From the NCBI GenBank assembly GCA_964644705.1, contig CAZXYF010000144.1, positions 1 through 7,982 on the forward strand: DNA of 7,982 nucleotides. Reading direction: 5' to 3'. Shown here in pieces: positions 1 through 5,901 of the stretch. The notes below the pieces were generated by a model. The model was not told where the DNA came from and ran no database searches. It worked only from the letters and a program-made list of their open reading frames with translations. The translations under genes and the position numbers were made by a program. This stretch comes from CAZXYF01 sp964644705 (GTDB taxonomy: Bacteria > Planctomycetota > Brocadiia > SM23-32). The stretch's first letter is position 1. Each line of letters begins with the position of its first letter.

Positions 1-109
1 CGCCCCGTCGGGGCTAACGGCAATCTTCCAGGCCTTGCTTTTGGATAACATGCGTTTGAGAAGGCCCTATCGCCTGGCGTGGTACGCCTGCTTTAGTGCA
101 CAGGTACGC

Positions 110-138
110 CCCTACCGGGACAAGCCCGGCAAGTAGGG
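110..138. repeat. Hairpin containing the CGGGACAAGCCCG core
   Basis: CCCTAC (110-115) pairs with GTAGGG (133-138), and inside it CGGG (116-119) pairs with CCCG (125-128) around the loop ACAAG. The 13-nt core CGGGACAAGCCCG occurs again exactly at 6178-6190. It has no T-tract, so it does not look like an intrinsic terminator. It lies 22 nt inside the repeat terminus that ends at 173. Confidence 0.7.
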
Positions 139-173
139 CATCACAGAACGCACGTGGCTCACCGAATGTTTAC
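119..173 (-). repeat. IS66-like terminal segment (right-hand end at 173)
   Basis: The segment ends in ACCGAATGTTTAC (161-173). Read on the minus strand it starts GTAAACATTCGGT, the same shape as the proven element end at 5717. It is related in inverted orientation to 7930-7982: the inner 12 bases GACAAGCCCGGC match exactly and the outer 21 bases match at 19 positions. The body and opposite end would lie left of the window, so I cannot tell a full insertion sequence from a miniature element. If this is a true end, GTTGAAAA (174-181) should be the 8-bp target copy. Confidence 0.55.
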
Positions 174-360
174 GTTGAAAAAACCTGTGATTCACAATTG
201 CCCTGATTGTTCGACATTACCTGTGGCTAAGGCTGCTTTTAGAATAATTCACGCTTGAGGTGTGTGAAATGTTCGGGTGCAGCAGTCAACGGTGCAATAG
301 ACTGAGAGTTGTCCTGGCCTATTGCCAGTCGGTGGGATTCCGGATTGCGCAGAACTCGGC

Positions 361-415
361 AGGTCGCGCTCAGCGATCACGACCTACTGACGCACATGGT
401 TCACCGGATACTCAC
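361..415 (-). repeat. Second IS66-like terminal segment next to the transporter stop
   Basis: This copy ends in ACCGGATACTCAC (403-415), a diverged version of the terminus at 161-173. The similarity extends inwards through GCACATGGTTC against GCACGTGGCTC. It has the same plan as the first copy, a hairpin (AGGTCG 361-366 with CGACCT 380-385) followed about 17 nt later by the conserved tail. It stops 1 nt before the transporter stop codon (417-419), so it sits directly 3' of that gene. No matching opposite end is clear. A very weak candidate at about 264-282 (GTGAAATGTTCGGGTG) would give a degenerate element of about 150 bp. Confidence 0.4.
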
Positions 416-416
416 C

Positions 417-1352
417 TTAAAACTGCCATTCAAACAGCCATACCACGGCGGGGAGGGAGATGAGGGAGGCGATGAATGAGGCAACCAGGAACTGGCTGGC
501 CAGTGCACGGTTGCCACCTTCGCGTTTGACCAGAACCGGCGCGGCTGTGACCGGCGGAACGGCCGCCTCCAGCAGCAGGATGAGCGCTACGGAGCGGGAT
601 GGGCGGATGAGCACCAGCAGGGCGAAAAACACCAGGGGAAATACGCAGTTTTTGAAGATGACAAATTTCGCCATCTCGCTGACGTTGAACCGGCTCTGTC
701 CCTGGAAATCCAGGTATATGCTGCCCCCCAGGATGAGCATCAGCAGGGGAACGGTCATCTGGCCCACCATGTCCAGTGCCGAAATGGTGAAGCCGGGGAT
801 TCCCCGGTGGATGCCGCTCAGGCGTGCTATAATCGCAAGCAGAGTGACCACGAAGACCGGGTGAAATATTTTCCGCCAGTCCGTCTCCCGCAGTTTCCCC
901 TCAAAAAAGAGCGGATAGGTGCTGAAAAGCAATGCCCCGAACAGCATCACGAACAAAAACAGGTCCACGACGTAGGGGGAATCGGCACCGTAGAGCTGCG
1001 TGATGACAGCCAGTGGGAAAAAGGTGGCGTTCTGGTAGAACAGGGTCAACCCGAACTCAGGACGGTTCCCGGCTCGCACCAGACGTGTGATCCCGAAGGT
1101 GAGGATGCCGGCGGCCACCGTGAACCCGATCCACCATCCCGGCAGCAACCACCACTGCGGGTACTCGGCGGGGTTGAAGTTTTCGATGATGGTGACGAAA
1201 ATGAGGCAGGGCAGGGCGATCTCCAGGGCCAGCCGCGACAGAAAACGCAGCGCTCTGGCGGGCATTACGCCCCGGCTGATAATTATAAAGCCCAGCACGC
1301 CGATCCCCAGCAGTGCGGCCACCGATTCAAACGTCTGAAAAAATATCTCCAC
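417..1352 (-). CDS. AEC (auxin efflux carrier) family transporter
   Basis: A 311-aa inner-membrane secondary transporter of the AEC family, whose bacterial members export or import small organic anions such as malonate; the substrate cannot be read here. About ten hydrophobic spans are visible (roughly residues 10-27, 37-56, 70-90, 105-121, 128-149, 163-180, 190-213, 228-249, 253-272, 286-306), in the five-plus-five arrangement usual for the family. Typical stretches are QNATFFPL (107-114), the glycine-rich VPLLMLILGGS (201-211) and LEAAVPPVTAAPVL (261-274). The start is a GTG, placed by GGGAG (1359-1363) six bases upstream. Length is normal. It begins 15 nt after the dehydrogenase stop, so the two are almost certainly co-transcribed, suggesting the transported compound is related to the dehydrogenase substrate. 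Its stop codon abuts the repeat terminus at 403-415. Confidence 0.9.
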   Translation of the reverse strand: MEIFFQTFESVAALLGIGVLGFIIISRGVMPARALRFLSRLALEIALPCLIFVTIIENFNPAEYPQWWLLPGWWIGFTVAAGILTFGITRLVRAGNRPEFGLTLFYQNATFFPLAVITQLYGADSPYVVDLFLFVMLFGALLFSTYPLFFEGKLRETDWRKIFHPVFVVTLLAIIARLSGIHRGIPGFTISALDMVGQMTVPLLMLILGGSIYLDFQGQSRFNVSEMAKFVIFKNCVFPLVFFALLVLIRPSRSVALILLLEAAVPPVTAAPVLVKREGGNRALASQFLVASFIASLISLPAVVWLFEWQF

Positions 1353-1367
1353 CGGTTGCTCCCGTTA

Positions 1368-2093
1368 TTACATGTCGCCGAACATACGCAACACACAGCC
1401 CGTGAGCGCGTCGCACCGGCCGGACGAGACGGTGACGAGGGTCTCGGCGATATCGGACGGATCCACCCATTTGTTTTGATTTGCCTCGGGCATCATGTTG
1501 CGGGTGGCGGGGGTGTCGATGATCGCCGGCATGATGGCGTTGACGCTGATGTTGCTGTCCTTGAGCTCCTCACGGAGCGCACGTGTCATCGTCACGATGC
1601 CGCTTTTGGCCACTGCATACGCGCTGCTACCCGGTTGAAGATCCACCGCGGCTTTGGACGATACGTTGATGATATGGGCGGCCGGGGCCTTGCGCATCTG
1701 CGGTATGGCGTGTTTGCAGGACAGGAAGGCGGTGGTGAGATTGAGGGTGAGCATTTTTTGCCACGTGGACAGATCCATCTCCCACAGTTTGCTGCCGAAA
1801 GCAAACCCGCCCACCAGGTTGAGCAGCGCCGTCAGCCGTCCCGATTGTGAGGCCACCTCTCGCATAAAATCCCGCACGCTCGGTTCATCGGACATATCGG
1901 TCTGCGATCCGCGGAGATGCTCCGAGAGGGCGGGATCCACCATGTCCTGAAGCTCATCCCAACCCGACTCGCTGTGCCAGGGAACATGCACGTGGTAGCC
2001 CTCCTGCAGAAAACGGTCCACCACAACGCGTCCAAGATTTCCCGTTCCGCCCGTAATCACAGCCCGCCTGACCGATGGTGTGGTATTTGCCAT
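1368..2093 (-). CDS. SDR family NAD(P)-dependent oxidoreductase
   Basis: A 241-aa cytosolic short-chain dehydrogenase/reductase. The cofactor glycine motif is TGGTGNLG (residues 14-21). The structural NNAG motif is altered to NLVGG (92-96). The catalytic tetrad fits N118, S146 (in INVSSK), Y159 and K163 (in YAVAK). SVNAIMPAIIDTP (183-195) is the usual post-catalytic segment, and the C-terminus ends in LRMFGDM. The frame is open further upstream to 2330, but ATG at 2093 is preceded by a perfect AGGAGG (2099-2104), and the extra residues have no domain character. The substrate is unknown; altered NNAG and a short C-terminus occur in several SDR subgroups, so I would not go beyond the superfamily. 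It is the first gene of a two-gene operon with the AEC transporter and ends in tandem stops (TAATAA). Confidence 0.92.
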   Translation of the reverse strand: MANTTPSVRRAVITGGTGNLGRVVVDRFLQEGYHVHVPWHSESGWDELQDMVDPALSEHLRGSQTDMSDEPSVRDFMREVASQSGRLTALLNLVGGFAFGSKLWEMDLSTWQKMLTLNLTTAFLSCKHAIPQMRKAPAAHIINVSSKAAVDLQPGSSAYAVAKSGIVTMTRALREELKDSNISVNAIMPAIIDTPATRNMMPEANQNKWVDPSDIAETLVTVSSGRCDALTGCVLRMFGDM

Positions 2094-2098
2094 TATGG

Positions 2099-2104
2099 CC
2101 TCCT
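2099..2104 (-). promoter_or_regulatory. Shine-Dalgarno AGGAGG that fixes the SDR start
   Basis: On the minus strand AGGAGG is followed by the five bases CCATA and then ATG at 2093. This choice shortens the open frame by 79 codons and places the glycine motif at residue 14, where the family expects it. Confidence 0.85.
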
Positions 2105-2159
2105 GTATCCGAATTGTTGAGCGTTGCGGCATGCATGATCGGCCGCAAACGAGGCAGTC

Positions 2160-2188
2160 AGGGTAAGGATTCAGGGTACATTTGGCAA
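2160..2188 (-). promoter_or_regulatory. Possible sigma-70 type promoter for the SDR-AEC operon
   Basis: On the minus strand TTGCCA (2183-2188) is followed after 17 nt by TACCCT (2160-2165). The -35 is good, but the -10 matches consensus only in part. This would give a leader of roughly 60 nt. It is the best pair I see upstream of the gene, but weak enough to be chance. Confidence 0.3.
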
Positions 2189-2195
2189 CCTGCGG

Positions 2196-2211
2196 CCGGG
2201 CAGTTGCCCGG
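2196..2211. promoter_or_regulatory. 16-bp palindrome upstream of the SDR-AEC operon
   Basis: CCGGGCA (2196-2202) and TGCCCGG (2205-2211) form a perfect 7-bp inverted repeat around GT. It sits just upstream of the proposed -35 and no T-run follows it, so an operator for a dimeric regulator is more likely than a terminator. No regulator gene is in the window. Confidence 0.4.
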
Positions 2212-2882
2212 AATGAGGGGGATTGGAAGATCAAGAGCAGGTCGAAAAGCCTGTTGTGGGCGTACTGACTACGACCCTGGAGGGAGTTGACAATTTTACC
2301 GGCGCACATTCCGAGTGATGTTGGCCACAAGAGGCCGAATAGGATGTCAGCGGGCCGCGGATGCAGGGAAAATATTCGCGGCGTCAGGGCAGTTCTGTCC
2401 TGTTATAGTTGGATTTGAGGGGATGGAAAACACGTCTGAACCTTCTGAGTCTCGCCCTAAAAGTTATAACCCATGTGTCAGCAATGATATGTTATGGTTT
2501 GGCCCCTATAGTAGCAGAGGCACGGAACAGCGAAAAACGTAATGCAGTTGGCGAGAAGTGACGTATTAGGCGATGCTATGCTTATTTTACCCGTTAAAAT
2601 GGCACAGCGAGCCGCAGGCGGGGCACTGGCCTGTGGGGAAGGGCTCGTCCGCCTGAAGCCGTTGCCGCAGGTCTTTGATCGGGTGGAGACTCCTCCAGAA
2701 AAACGTGGCCTGACGATTGGCGCAGACGGCCCGTTTGTCCTCGCCGAGGGCCATCCCTGTGGCTACGATTAGAGCTACTTTCGGTATGTATGTCTGGCCC
2801 GTTCGGCAAGCATGTAGCAGTATTGATCTTTGCTGGGATACCTCCGCTTCTTCTTTATTTACTATTTCGACAATTGCCTAAG
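2212..2882. other. Long mostly non-coding gap between the SDR operon and the envelope cluster
   Basis: Apart from the possible small minus-strand gene at 2587-2754, I see no credible gene here. Open frames at about 2315-2542 and 2542-2772 on the plus strand lack ribosome sites and domain character. Composition changes inside the gap: the 2600-2760 segment is G+C-rich, while sequence after about 2820 becomes A+T-rich. That places a likely junction between host backbone and acquired DNA near 2770-2820. Confidence 0.55.
2587..2754 (-). CDS. Possible small CxxC-type zinc-binding protein, or its remnant
   Basis: This 55-aa minus-strand frame starts at ATG 2754. It begins MALGEDKRAVCANRQATFF and ends with QCPACGSLCHFNG. 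The CPACGSLC cluster (C44, C47, C51, with H52) has the spacing of a small zinc knuckle, and similar short C-terminal CPxCGxLC tails occur in many unnamed bacterial proteins. The frame stays open upstream of the ATG (reading ...VALIVATG into it), but no start with a good ribosome site is visible. It may therefore be the 3' remnant of a longer gene cut at the composition boundary. The function is unknown. The G+C-rich third positions and sensible residue composition favour this strand over the overlapping plus-strand frame. Confidence 0.35.
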   Translation of the reverse strand: MALGEDKRAVCANRQATFFWRSLHPIKDLRQRLQADEPFPTGQCPACGSLCHFNG

Positions 2883-2910
2883 TGCTATAATTCGGAAGGA
2901 ACTCCGAATT
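2883..2910 (+). promoter_or_regulatory. Extended -10 promoter overlapping an 8-bp inverted repeat
   Basis: TGCTATAAT (2883-2891) is a perfect extended -10 element; no good -35 lies 16-18 nt upstream, which extended -10 promoters tolerate. Overlapping its 3' part is AATTCGGA (2889-2896), six bases AGGAAC, then TCCGAATT (2903-2910), a perfect 8-bp inverted repeat straddling the predicted start site near 2898. It could be an operator that blocks the start site or a hairpin at the 5' end of the transcript. It is the only strong promoter I see for the plus-strand envelope cluster, whose first gene starts at 3021. Confidence 0.6.
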
Positions 2911-3020
2911 CAGACGGCAATGCAAACTATATGGCCTAAAAAGCATAGCAAAGACATAGAGGCTGACCATGCCTTTGGCGTGGCAGCTCATGGTAGACAT
3001 TCTGGAAAAGGAGGGGACAA

Positions 3021-3257
3021 ATGAGTTTCAAAGAAGTCCTTATCTTGAGACGATGTGAATGGATTCCATTTATCACTGGGTTTCTGTTTCGGTTTGTTGT
3101 GGTTGCGTCCGGTTACACATCATTCTGGGGTATGAATGAAGCGCTCTACATCGTTTTGGGACCGTGTTCAACGATTCTGATGTTGTTTGGTGTTGGCGCT
3201 TGGCTGTGGCGATTGAACAGGTGGATCAGGGAAAGCAACAAGTCCGAAACCGGTTGA
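3021..3257 (+). CDS. Small two-TM membrane protein of unknown function
   Basis: This 78-aa protein begins MSFKEVLILRRCEWIPFI and is preceded by a very strong ribosome site, AAGGAGGGG (3008-3016), four bases before ATG. Two hydrophobic spans (about residues 16-34 and 42-65) are joined by a short loop. The second ends in a tryptophan/arginine-rich stretch (WLWRLNRWIRES), which suggests both ends face the cytoplasm. I recognise no family. It is the first gene after the promoter at 2883-2891 and lies 95 nt upstream of the exported HEAT-repeat protein on the same strand, so it is probably co-transcribed. A role anchoring or assisting the exported products is possible but is only inference from position. 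Confidence 0.7.
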   Translation: MSFKEVLILRRCEWIPFITGFLFRFVVVASGYTSFWGMNEALYIVLGPCSTILMLFGVGAWLWRLNRWIRESNKSETG

Positions 3258-3283
3258 AGATTGAGGCACAGAACAATGTAATG

Positions 3284-3291
3284 CCCCCCCC
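3284..3291 (+). repeat. C8 homopolymer tract between two envelope genes
   Basis: Eight consecutive cytosines lie 62 nt upstream of the HEAT-protein start. An ATG at 3281 just before the tract is in frame with that gene and would add 24 residues, but it has no ribosome site, so I do not use it as the start. Confidence 0.5.
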
Positions 3292-3352
3292 AGCTCAGCT
3301 TCTCAGTGCCGCGCAGCAGAACAACACGTTAAACCAGGGAGGCCAGAGAGAC

Positions 3353-4795
3353 ATGAAGCACTTTACGTCGCCGACACGCCTAATTGTCTGTTTCTTTGTT
3401 CTGTTTGTCATGGGAACCCAGGCAGAGGCAGGAGAACGTCCCTCATTTCGCCAGCGATACTCTGCCTGGCATGCAACCGATATAGTGGTAGTAAATGCAA
3501 ACGGAGTTGTCCTGGAAACTTGGAAGGGTGAGCTTCAACCAGACACACATATCCCCCTCGCAGAAATGGCGCTACCCCAGAGCCCCTCGGTATCATACCG
3601 GTTGACTTCAAAGAAGAAAGGCCAACACGAAGCTGTTTCAGGGGATAGAATGGTTCTGTTCCTGATTCGAAAAGAGACATCTGAGGATAAGGTGGAATGG
3701 AAACCAGCGGTTCGATTTGGAGACATGAAGGTATCTGTGGCATGGATTGAGGACACTCATGCCTACGCTTTCGTGCAGCGAAAAAATACGGGTCCAACGG
3801 AATTGGTGCCTTTGAACCAGGCAGAAGAGAAACTTAAGCAAACTGTAAACCAGATGGTTCGGGTGCAACACTCGTTGCGGAGGGCCGCAAAAACGAAGGA
3901 TGCCAATGAACGTGCCAAACAGCTAGTCAACTTTGTGAACAGCAATATCCAGTTGTGTCGGCAGAAAGCCTTCCGTTTGCTTTCTGAATGTGGTGAGGAG
4001 GCGCTGCCGCATTTACGGGAACTACTGCAAGACCAAAGCAAGTTAGAGTTGCATGACGAGGCTATCAAGGCGCTGGGAACTGCTGGTGGGGAGGCGGTTG
4101 TGCCGAAGCTAACGGCAATCGTAAAGCAAGAACTTGCCTTTTGGAAGAAGAGGGCTCCAGAACTGAAAGTCGGATGGTGGAACGGTAAGGGGCTGGAGTG
4201 GAAGCAGGTAGAGCACCTTCGGAATAGGTACTCTGTCGCTCTACAGATCTTTCACACATTGCGCAAGATCAAATCACCAGTATGCAAAGCGGCTGTTAAA
4301 GACTTCCGTGATTACTGGAGTTCTCTTCCCCAGCTTGGCGACAAAGATGGCCTCGATCAGATGACACAAGCATGTAATGCGGTTTTGAAGGAGCTCCCAA
4401 GAGAGAGCAGTAAAAAGGGAAAGAACGTCGTCTATCTCGGTGGCGAGATGAACAAAGCACCCACGGAATGGGTTGGTAAGGAGACTACAGACATCCTCCC
4501 CAAAGGTAAGATTCAGAAGATTGTAGTTCTCCGTTACATATCGAGTGCCCCTATATCCCTTCACGAAGCAGCTGTGGGCCGCTTGTGGACCCTTTCTGTC
4601 AAGATCATTGAGGAAAAAAAGCCACCCCGTGACAGCGAACCATGGTTTGACGCTGTTGTTGTTTTGAAATCAGATGATTACGTAAGAGTCACGTTTTGGA
4701 ATAAGTATGGTCGCTTCGTGACTCCCAAGGGCATGGGTTTCTTCAATGAGGAAGTCATTTATAGCAAACCAAAAGATGCAGGCGAGAAGCAATAG
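3353..4795 (+). CDS. Exported HEAT-repeat-like protein
   Basis: 480 aa. A signal peptide is clear: MKHFTSPTR, a hydrophobic core (about 10-20) and an AEA cleavage site (24-26), so the mature protein is periplasmic or surface-exposed. Residues 35-175 form a beta-rich domain (ATDIVVVNANGVVLETWKG; a second strand-rich block at 99-155). Residues 195-260 look like HEAT-type helical pairs (QKAFRLLSECGEEALPHL, then DEAIKALGTAGGEAVVPKL). Helical sequence continues to about 350, and the C-terminal 100 residues are again beta-rich. No catalytic motif is seen, so a scaffold or binding role is most likely. The start at 3353 is chosen because it gives the signal peptide and has GGGAGG (3337-3342) upstream; the frame is open further back, overlapping the previous gene. 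The architecture recalls unnamed exported proteins of PVC-group bacteria, an impression not tested. Confidence 0.8.
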   Translation: MKHFTSPTRLIVCFFVLFVMGTQAEAGERPSFRQRYSAWHATDIVVVNANGVVLETWKGELQPDTHIPLAEMALPQSPSVSYRLTSKKKGQHEAVSGDRMVLFLIRKETSEDKVEWKPAVRFGDMKVSVAWIEDTHAYAFVQRKNTGPTELVPLNQAEEKLKQTVNQMVRVQHSLRRAAKTKDANERAKQLVNFVNSNIQLCRQKAFRLLSECGEEALPHLRELLQDQSKLELHDEAIKALGTAGGEAVVPKLTAIVKQELAFWKKRAPELKVGWWNGKGLEWKQVEHLRNRYSVALQIFHTLRKIKSPVCKAAVKDFRDYWSSLPQLGDKDGLDQMTQACNAVLKELPRESSKKGKNVVYLGGEMNKAPTEWVGKETTDILPKGKIQKIVVLRYISSAPISLHEAAVGRLWTLSVKIIEEKKPPRDSEPWFDAVVVLKSDDYVRVTFWNKYGRFVTPKGMGFFNEEVIYSKPKDAGEKQ

Positions 4796-4851
4796 CCGGA
4801 TGCAAATGAGGACAAATAGCCGCGTACAAGTTGCCTGGTAGGAAAAGATAA

Positions 4852-4980
4852 AAAGGAGATGAAACCCAGGTCAACTTCCACGCCAAGAGCGCGGAGTGTC
4901 ATGAGTGGGCTTCTGTATCCTATAGCCTCGAAAGATCCGACAAGGGGTGGTCTGTTAGTAGCGTGTCTGTTGCCATATAG
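4852..4980 (+). pseudogene. Orphan 3' fragment of a lost gene
   Basis: A 42-codon frame reads KGDETQVNFH, continues through AECHEWASVSYSLERSDKGW and ends SVSSVSVAI before TAG. It looks like the C-terminus of a folded beta-rich domain rather than random sequence. It has no usable start: an in-frame TAA sits immediately upstream at 4849-4851. A neighbouring frame reads SCLVGKDKK up to the A5 run at 4850-4854, so a slip in that run would join the two into one longer open stretch. I read it as decay after a deletion or frameshift. It fills the otherwise unexplained 285-nt gap between the HEAT protein and the lipoprotein. The parent family is not recognised. Confidence 0.35.
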
Positions 4981-5080
4981 CCCCACTTTACACGCAGGGG
5001 GCAAAAAAGGTTTACGGAAAAACAAACCCGATCCAAACACGTGGCTCAGTTCCGTCGTTGTGCATAGGAGGAGAATGAAG

Positions 5081-5494
5081 ATGTATCGATATATTGCAGC
5101 GGTTTGTCTGTTGGCGATTTGCGGATGCGCAAACATTACCTCTTCTCCCGTGGCGGAACAGCCACCTTCCAGAGTTATCGAGATGGAGGCCCACTTTGTG
5201 GAAGTAGAGGGGGTGAAGACGGTTTATACGAAAACAGGTCCGCACAGGGCAATTGAGTATGTTCTTTTCTTGGTGGTTTCACCGGACAGATTCGAGGGCA
5301 GAAAAATTCTCGTGTCGGCAGATAAACCGCATGCTCTTCCGACAAGCAAAGGGAGTTCAATCCGTTTTCGGATCAGTAGGGATCATATACCCGAACAAAA
5401 CACAGAAAAAGAGATCAGTGTCACAATTCGTGACATTGAATTGGCATCCAGGGCAAAGGATTTTGAACGAAAGAATGCATGTAACAAAAAGTAG
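5081..5494 (+). CDS. Small lipoprotein of unknown function
   Basis: 137 aa. The N-terminus MYRYIAAVCLLAICGC is a lipoprotein signal peptide; the lipidated residue is most likely C16 (lipobox ICGC), although C14 is nearby. The mature part begins ANITSSPVAEQPPS, a flexible linker, followed by a beta-rich domain of about 100 residues. Its segments include VIEMEAHFVEVEGVKTVYTK, IEYVLFLVVSP and IRFRISRDHIP. It ends with EISVTIRDIELASR and a basic tail. Its size and strand pattern suggest a small beta-sandwich or beta-barrel, but I cannot assign a family. AGGAGG (5066-5071) lies nine bases before ATG 5081 and only three before the in-frame ATG 5075 (MKMYRY), so 5081 is preferred. An open extension to 4859 has no signal character. 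A role in the same envelope as the HEAT-repeat protein is inferred from position. Confidence 0.75.
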   Translation: MYRYIAAVCLLAICGCANITSSPVAEQPPSRVIEMEAHFVEVEGVKTVYTKTGPHRAIEYVLFLVVSPDRFEGRKILVSADKPHALPTSKGSSIRFRISRDHIPEQNTEKEISVTIRDIELASRAKDFERKNACNKK

Positions 5495-5567
5495 CTGCGC
5501 CATTTTCGGTGTGTTATAGACAAAAAACTGTAGTGCCGAGTTCAGAGGAATTAGGGAGCCCAAGAGA

Positions 5568-5720
5568 ATGGCAGGTAAGAATGAAAAGTGGATAAGTGTG
5601 ATGATTGGTAGTGGTATGATGGTCATCTTTGGAATCCTTAGTATTGTTTCATCAATTGAGAAAAAGATGGTTCAAACTAAGCCGGACTTTGTGCCGGAGA
5701 ATGCGACGAGGTCTATGTAA
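5568..5720 (+). CDS. Small one-TM protein truncated by a transposable element
   Basis: As it stands this gene encodes 50 aa: MAGKNEKW, a single hydrophobic span (about residues 9-29, ISVMIGSGMMVIFGILSIVSS), a charged turn (IEKKMVQ) and a short tail ending TRSM. AGGGAG (5553-5558) precedes the ATG by nine bases. The last codons are not native: the element at 5717-5901 enters after ATG-forming bases and its terminal repeat supplies the TAA stop. Deleting the element and one AGGTCTAT copy gives ...ENATRS followed by IRVGPSEVLVGGLIMTKKAFI and a TGA, a 70-aa ancestral product. The missing tail includes a short hydrophobic stretch. Whether the 50-aa form still works is unknown. It follows the lipoprotein gene by 73 nt on the same strand. 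Confidence 0.7.
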   Translation: MAGKNEKWISVMIGSGMMVIFGILSIVSSIEKKMVQTKPDFVPENATRSM

Positions 5721-5901
5721 GTATTCGGTGAACCACGTCGCTGCATCTTTGTCTTTGCCTTCGTCTTTATCATTGTCTGCCGTTTCGCGATCTTTGTAGC
5801 CCGAAACAGCAACGGCAGACAAAGGTAAAGATTATGGTAAAGACGAAGAGCACGGTTTATAACATTTTGCGCGTCTGCAACGCACTTTACCGAATACTTA
5901 C
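5717..5901. mobile_element. 185-bp IS66-type miniature inverted-repeat element (MITE) with target duplication
   Basis: The ends are perfect 13-bp inverted repeats, GTAAGTATTCGGT (5717-5729) and ACCGAATACTTAC (5889-5901). They are flanked by identical 8-bp direct repeats AGGTCTAT at 5709-5716 and 5902-5909. Termini beginning GTAA and an 8-bp target duplication are characteristic of the IS66 family. The element holds no coding capacity, so it must have moved with a transposase supplied elsewhere. Internally it is a long imperfect palindrome: CTTCGTCTTTA (5759-5769) with TAAAGACGAAG (5838-5848), and TTGTCTGCCGTT (5773-5784) with AACGGCAGACAA (5811-5822), both perfect. The perfect target copy and perfect ends suggest a recent insertion. 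Confidence 0.88.

Larger units (their letters stand above)
1..416. other. Repeat-derived flank with no recognisable gene
   Basis: I find no convincing gene in this 416-nt stretch. One forward frame is open from base 2 to base 136, but it has no start or recognisable domain and ends inside a hairpin, so I treat it as chance or as the edge of something outside the window. Visible structure includes a GC-rich palindrome at 1-15, a partial direct repeat of GGTACGCC (81-88 and 103-110), a strong hairpin at 110-138, a CTGGC/GCCAG hairpin at 314-328, an AGGTCG/CGACCT hairpin at 361-385, and two repeat termini ending at 173 and 415. The transporter operon runs into this region from the right and probably ends transcription here, but I see no hairpin followed by a T-run on its strand. 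Confidence 0.6.

Noticed and set aside
1..416. CRISPR array or tRNA in the repeat-rich left flank
   Set aside because: The repeats are inverted and irregularly spaced, with no equal spacers, and no cloverleaf or T-arm sequence was found.
260..463. Plus-strand 67-codon frame
   Set aside because: No ribosome site, low-complexity R/G/H-rich product, and it overlaps a repeat terminus and the 3' end of the transporter gene.
807..1850. Long plus-strand open frame (347 codons) across the transporter and reductase genes
   Set aside because: It is the complement of two genes with clear motifs and ribosome sites; its product is rich in R/H/Q/G without domain character, as expected for a shadow frame in G+C-rich DNA.
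2286..2291. TTGACA on the plus strand as a promoter
   Set aside because: No -10-like hexamer lies 16-18 nt downstream and no plus-strand gene follows for 700 nt.
2969..3058. 29-codon frame MPLAWQLMVDILEKEG... overlapping the start of the first envelope gene, as a leader peptide
   Set aside because: It has a weak ribosome site (AGAGG) and a normal-looking product, but no regulatory codon run or alternative hairpins that would support attenuation.
3320..3345. GTTAAAC near 3329 as an integron attC core site, which would make the envelope genes cassettes
   Set aside because: No complementary GTTTAAC-type partner lies 50-150 nt away, no L-box symmetry is visible, and no similar site recurs at the other gene boundaries.
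4859..5080. Longer start for the lipoprotein gene at ATG 4859
   Set aside because: It would bury the signal peptide and lipobox in the middle of the protein; AGGAGG at 5066-5071 serves ATG 5081.
5717..5901. Reading the inverted-repeat segment as a rho-independent terminator of the envelope cluster
   Set aside because: It has exact target duplications and transposon-type ends, and no T-run follows the stem, although it may still impede transcription.
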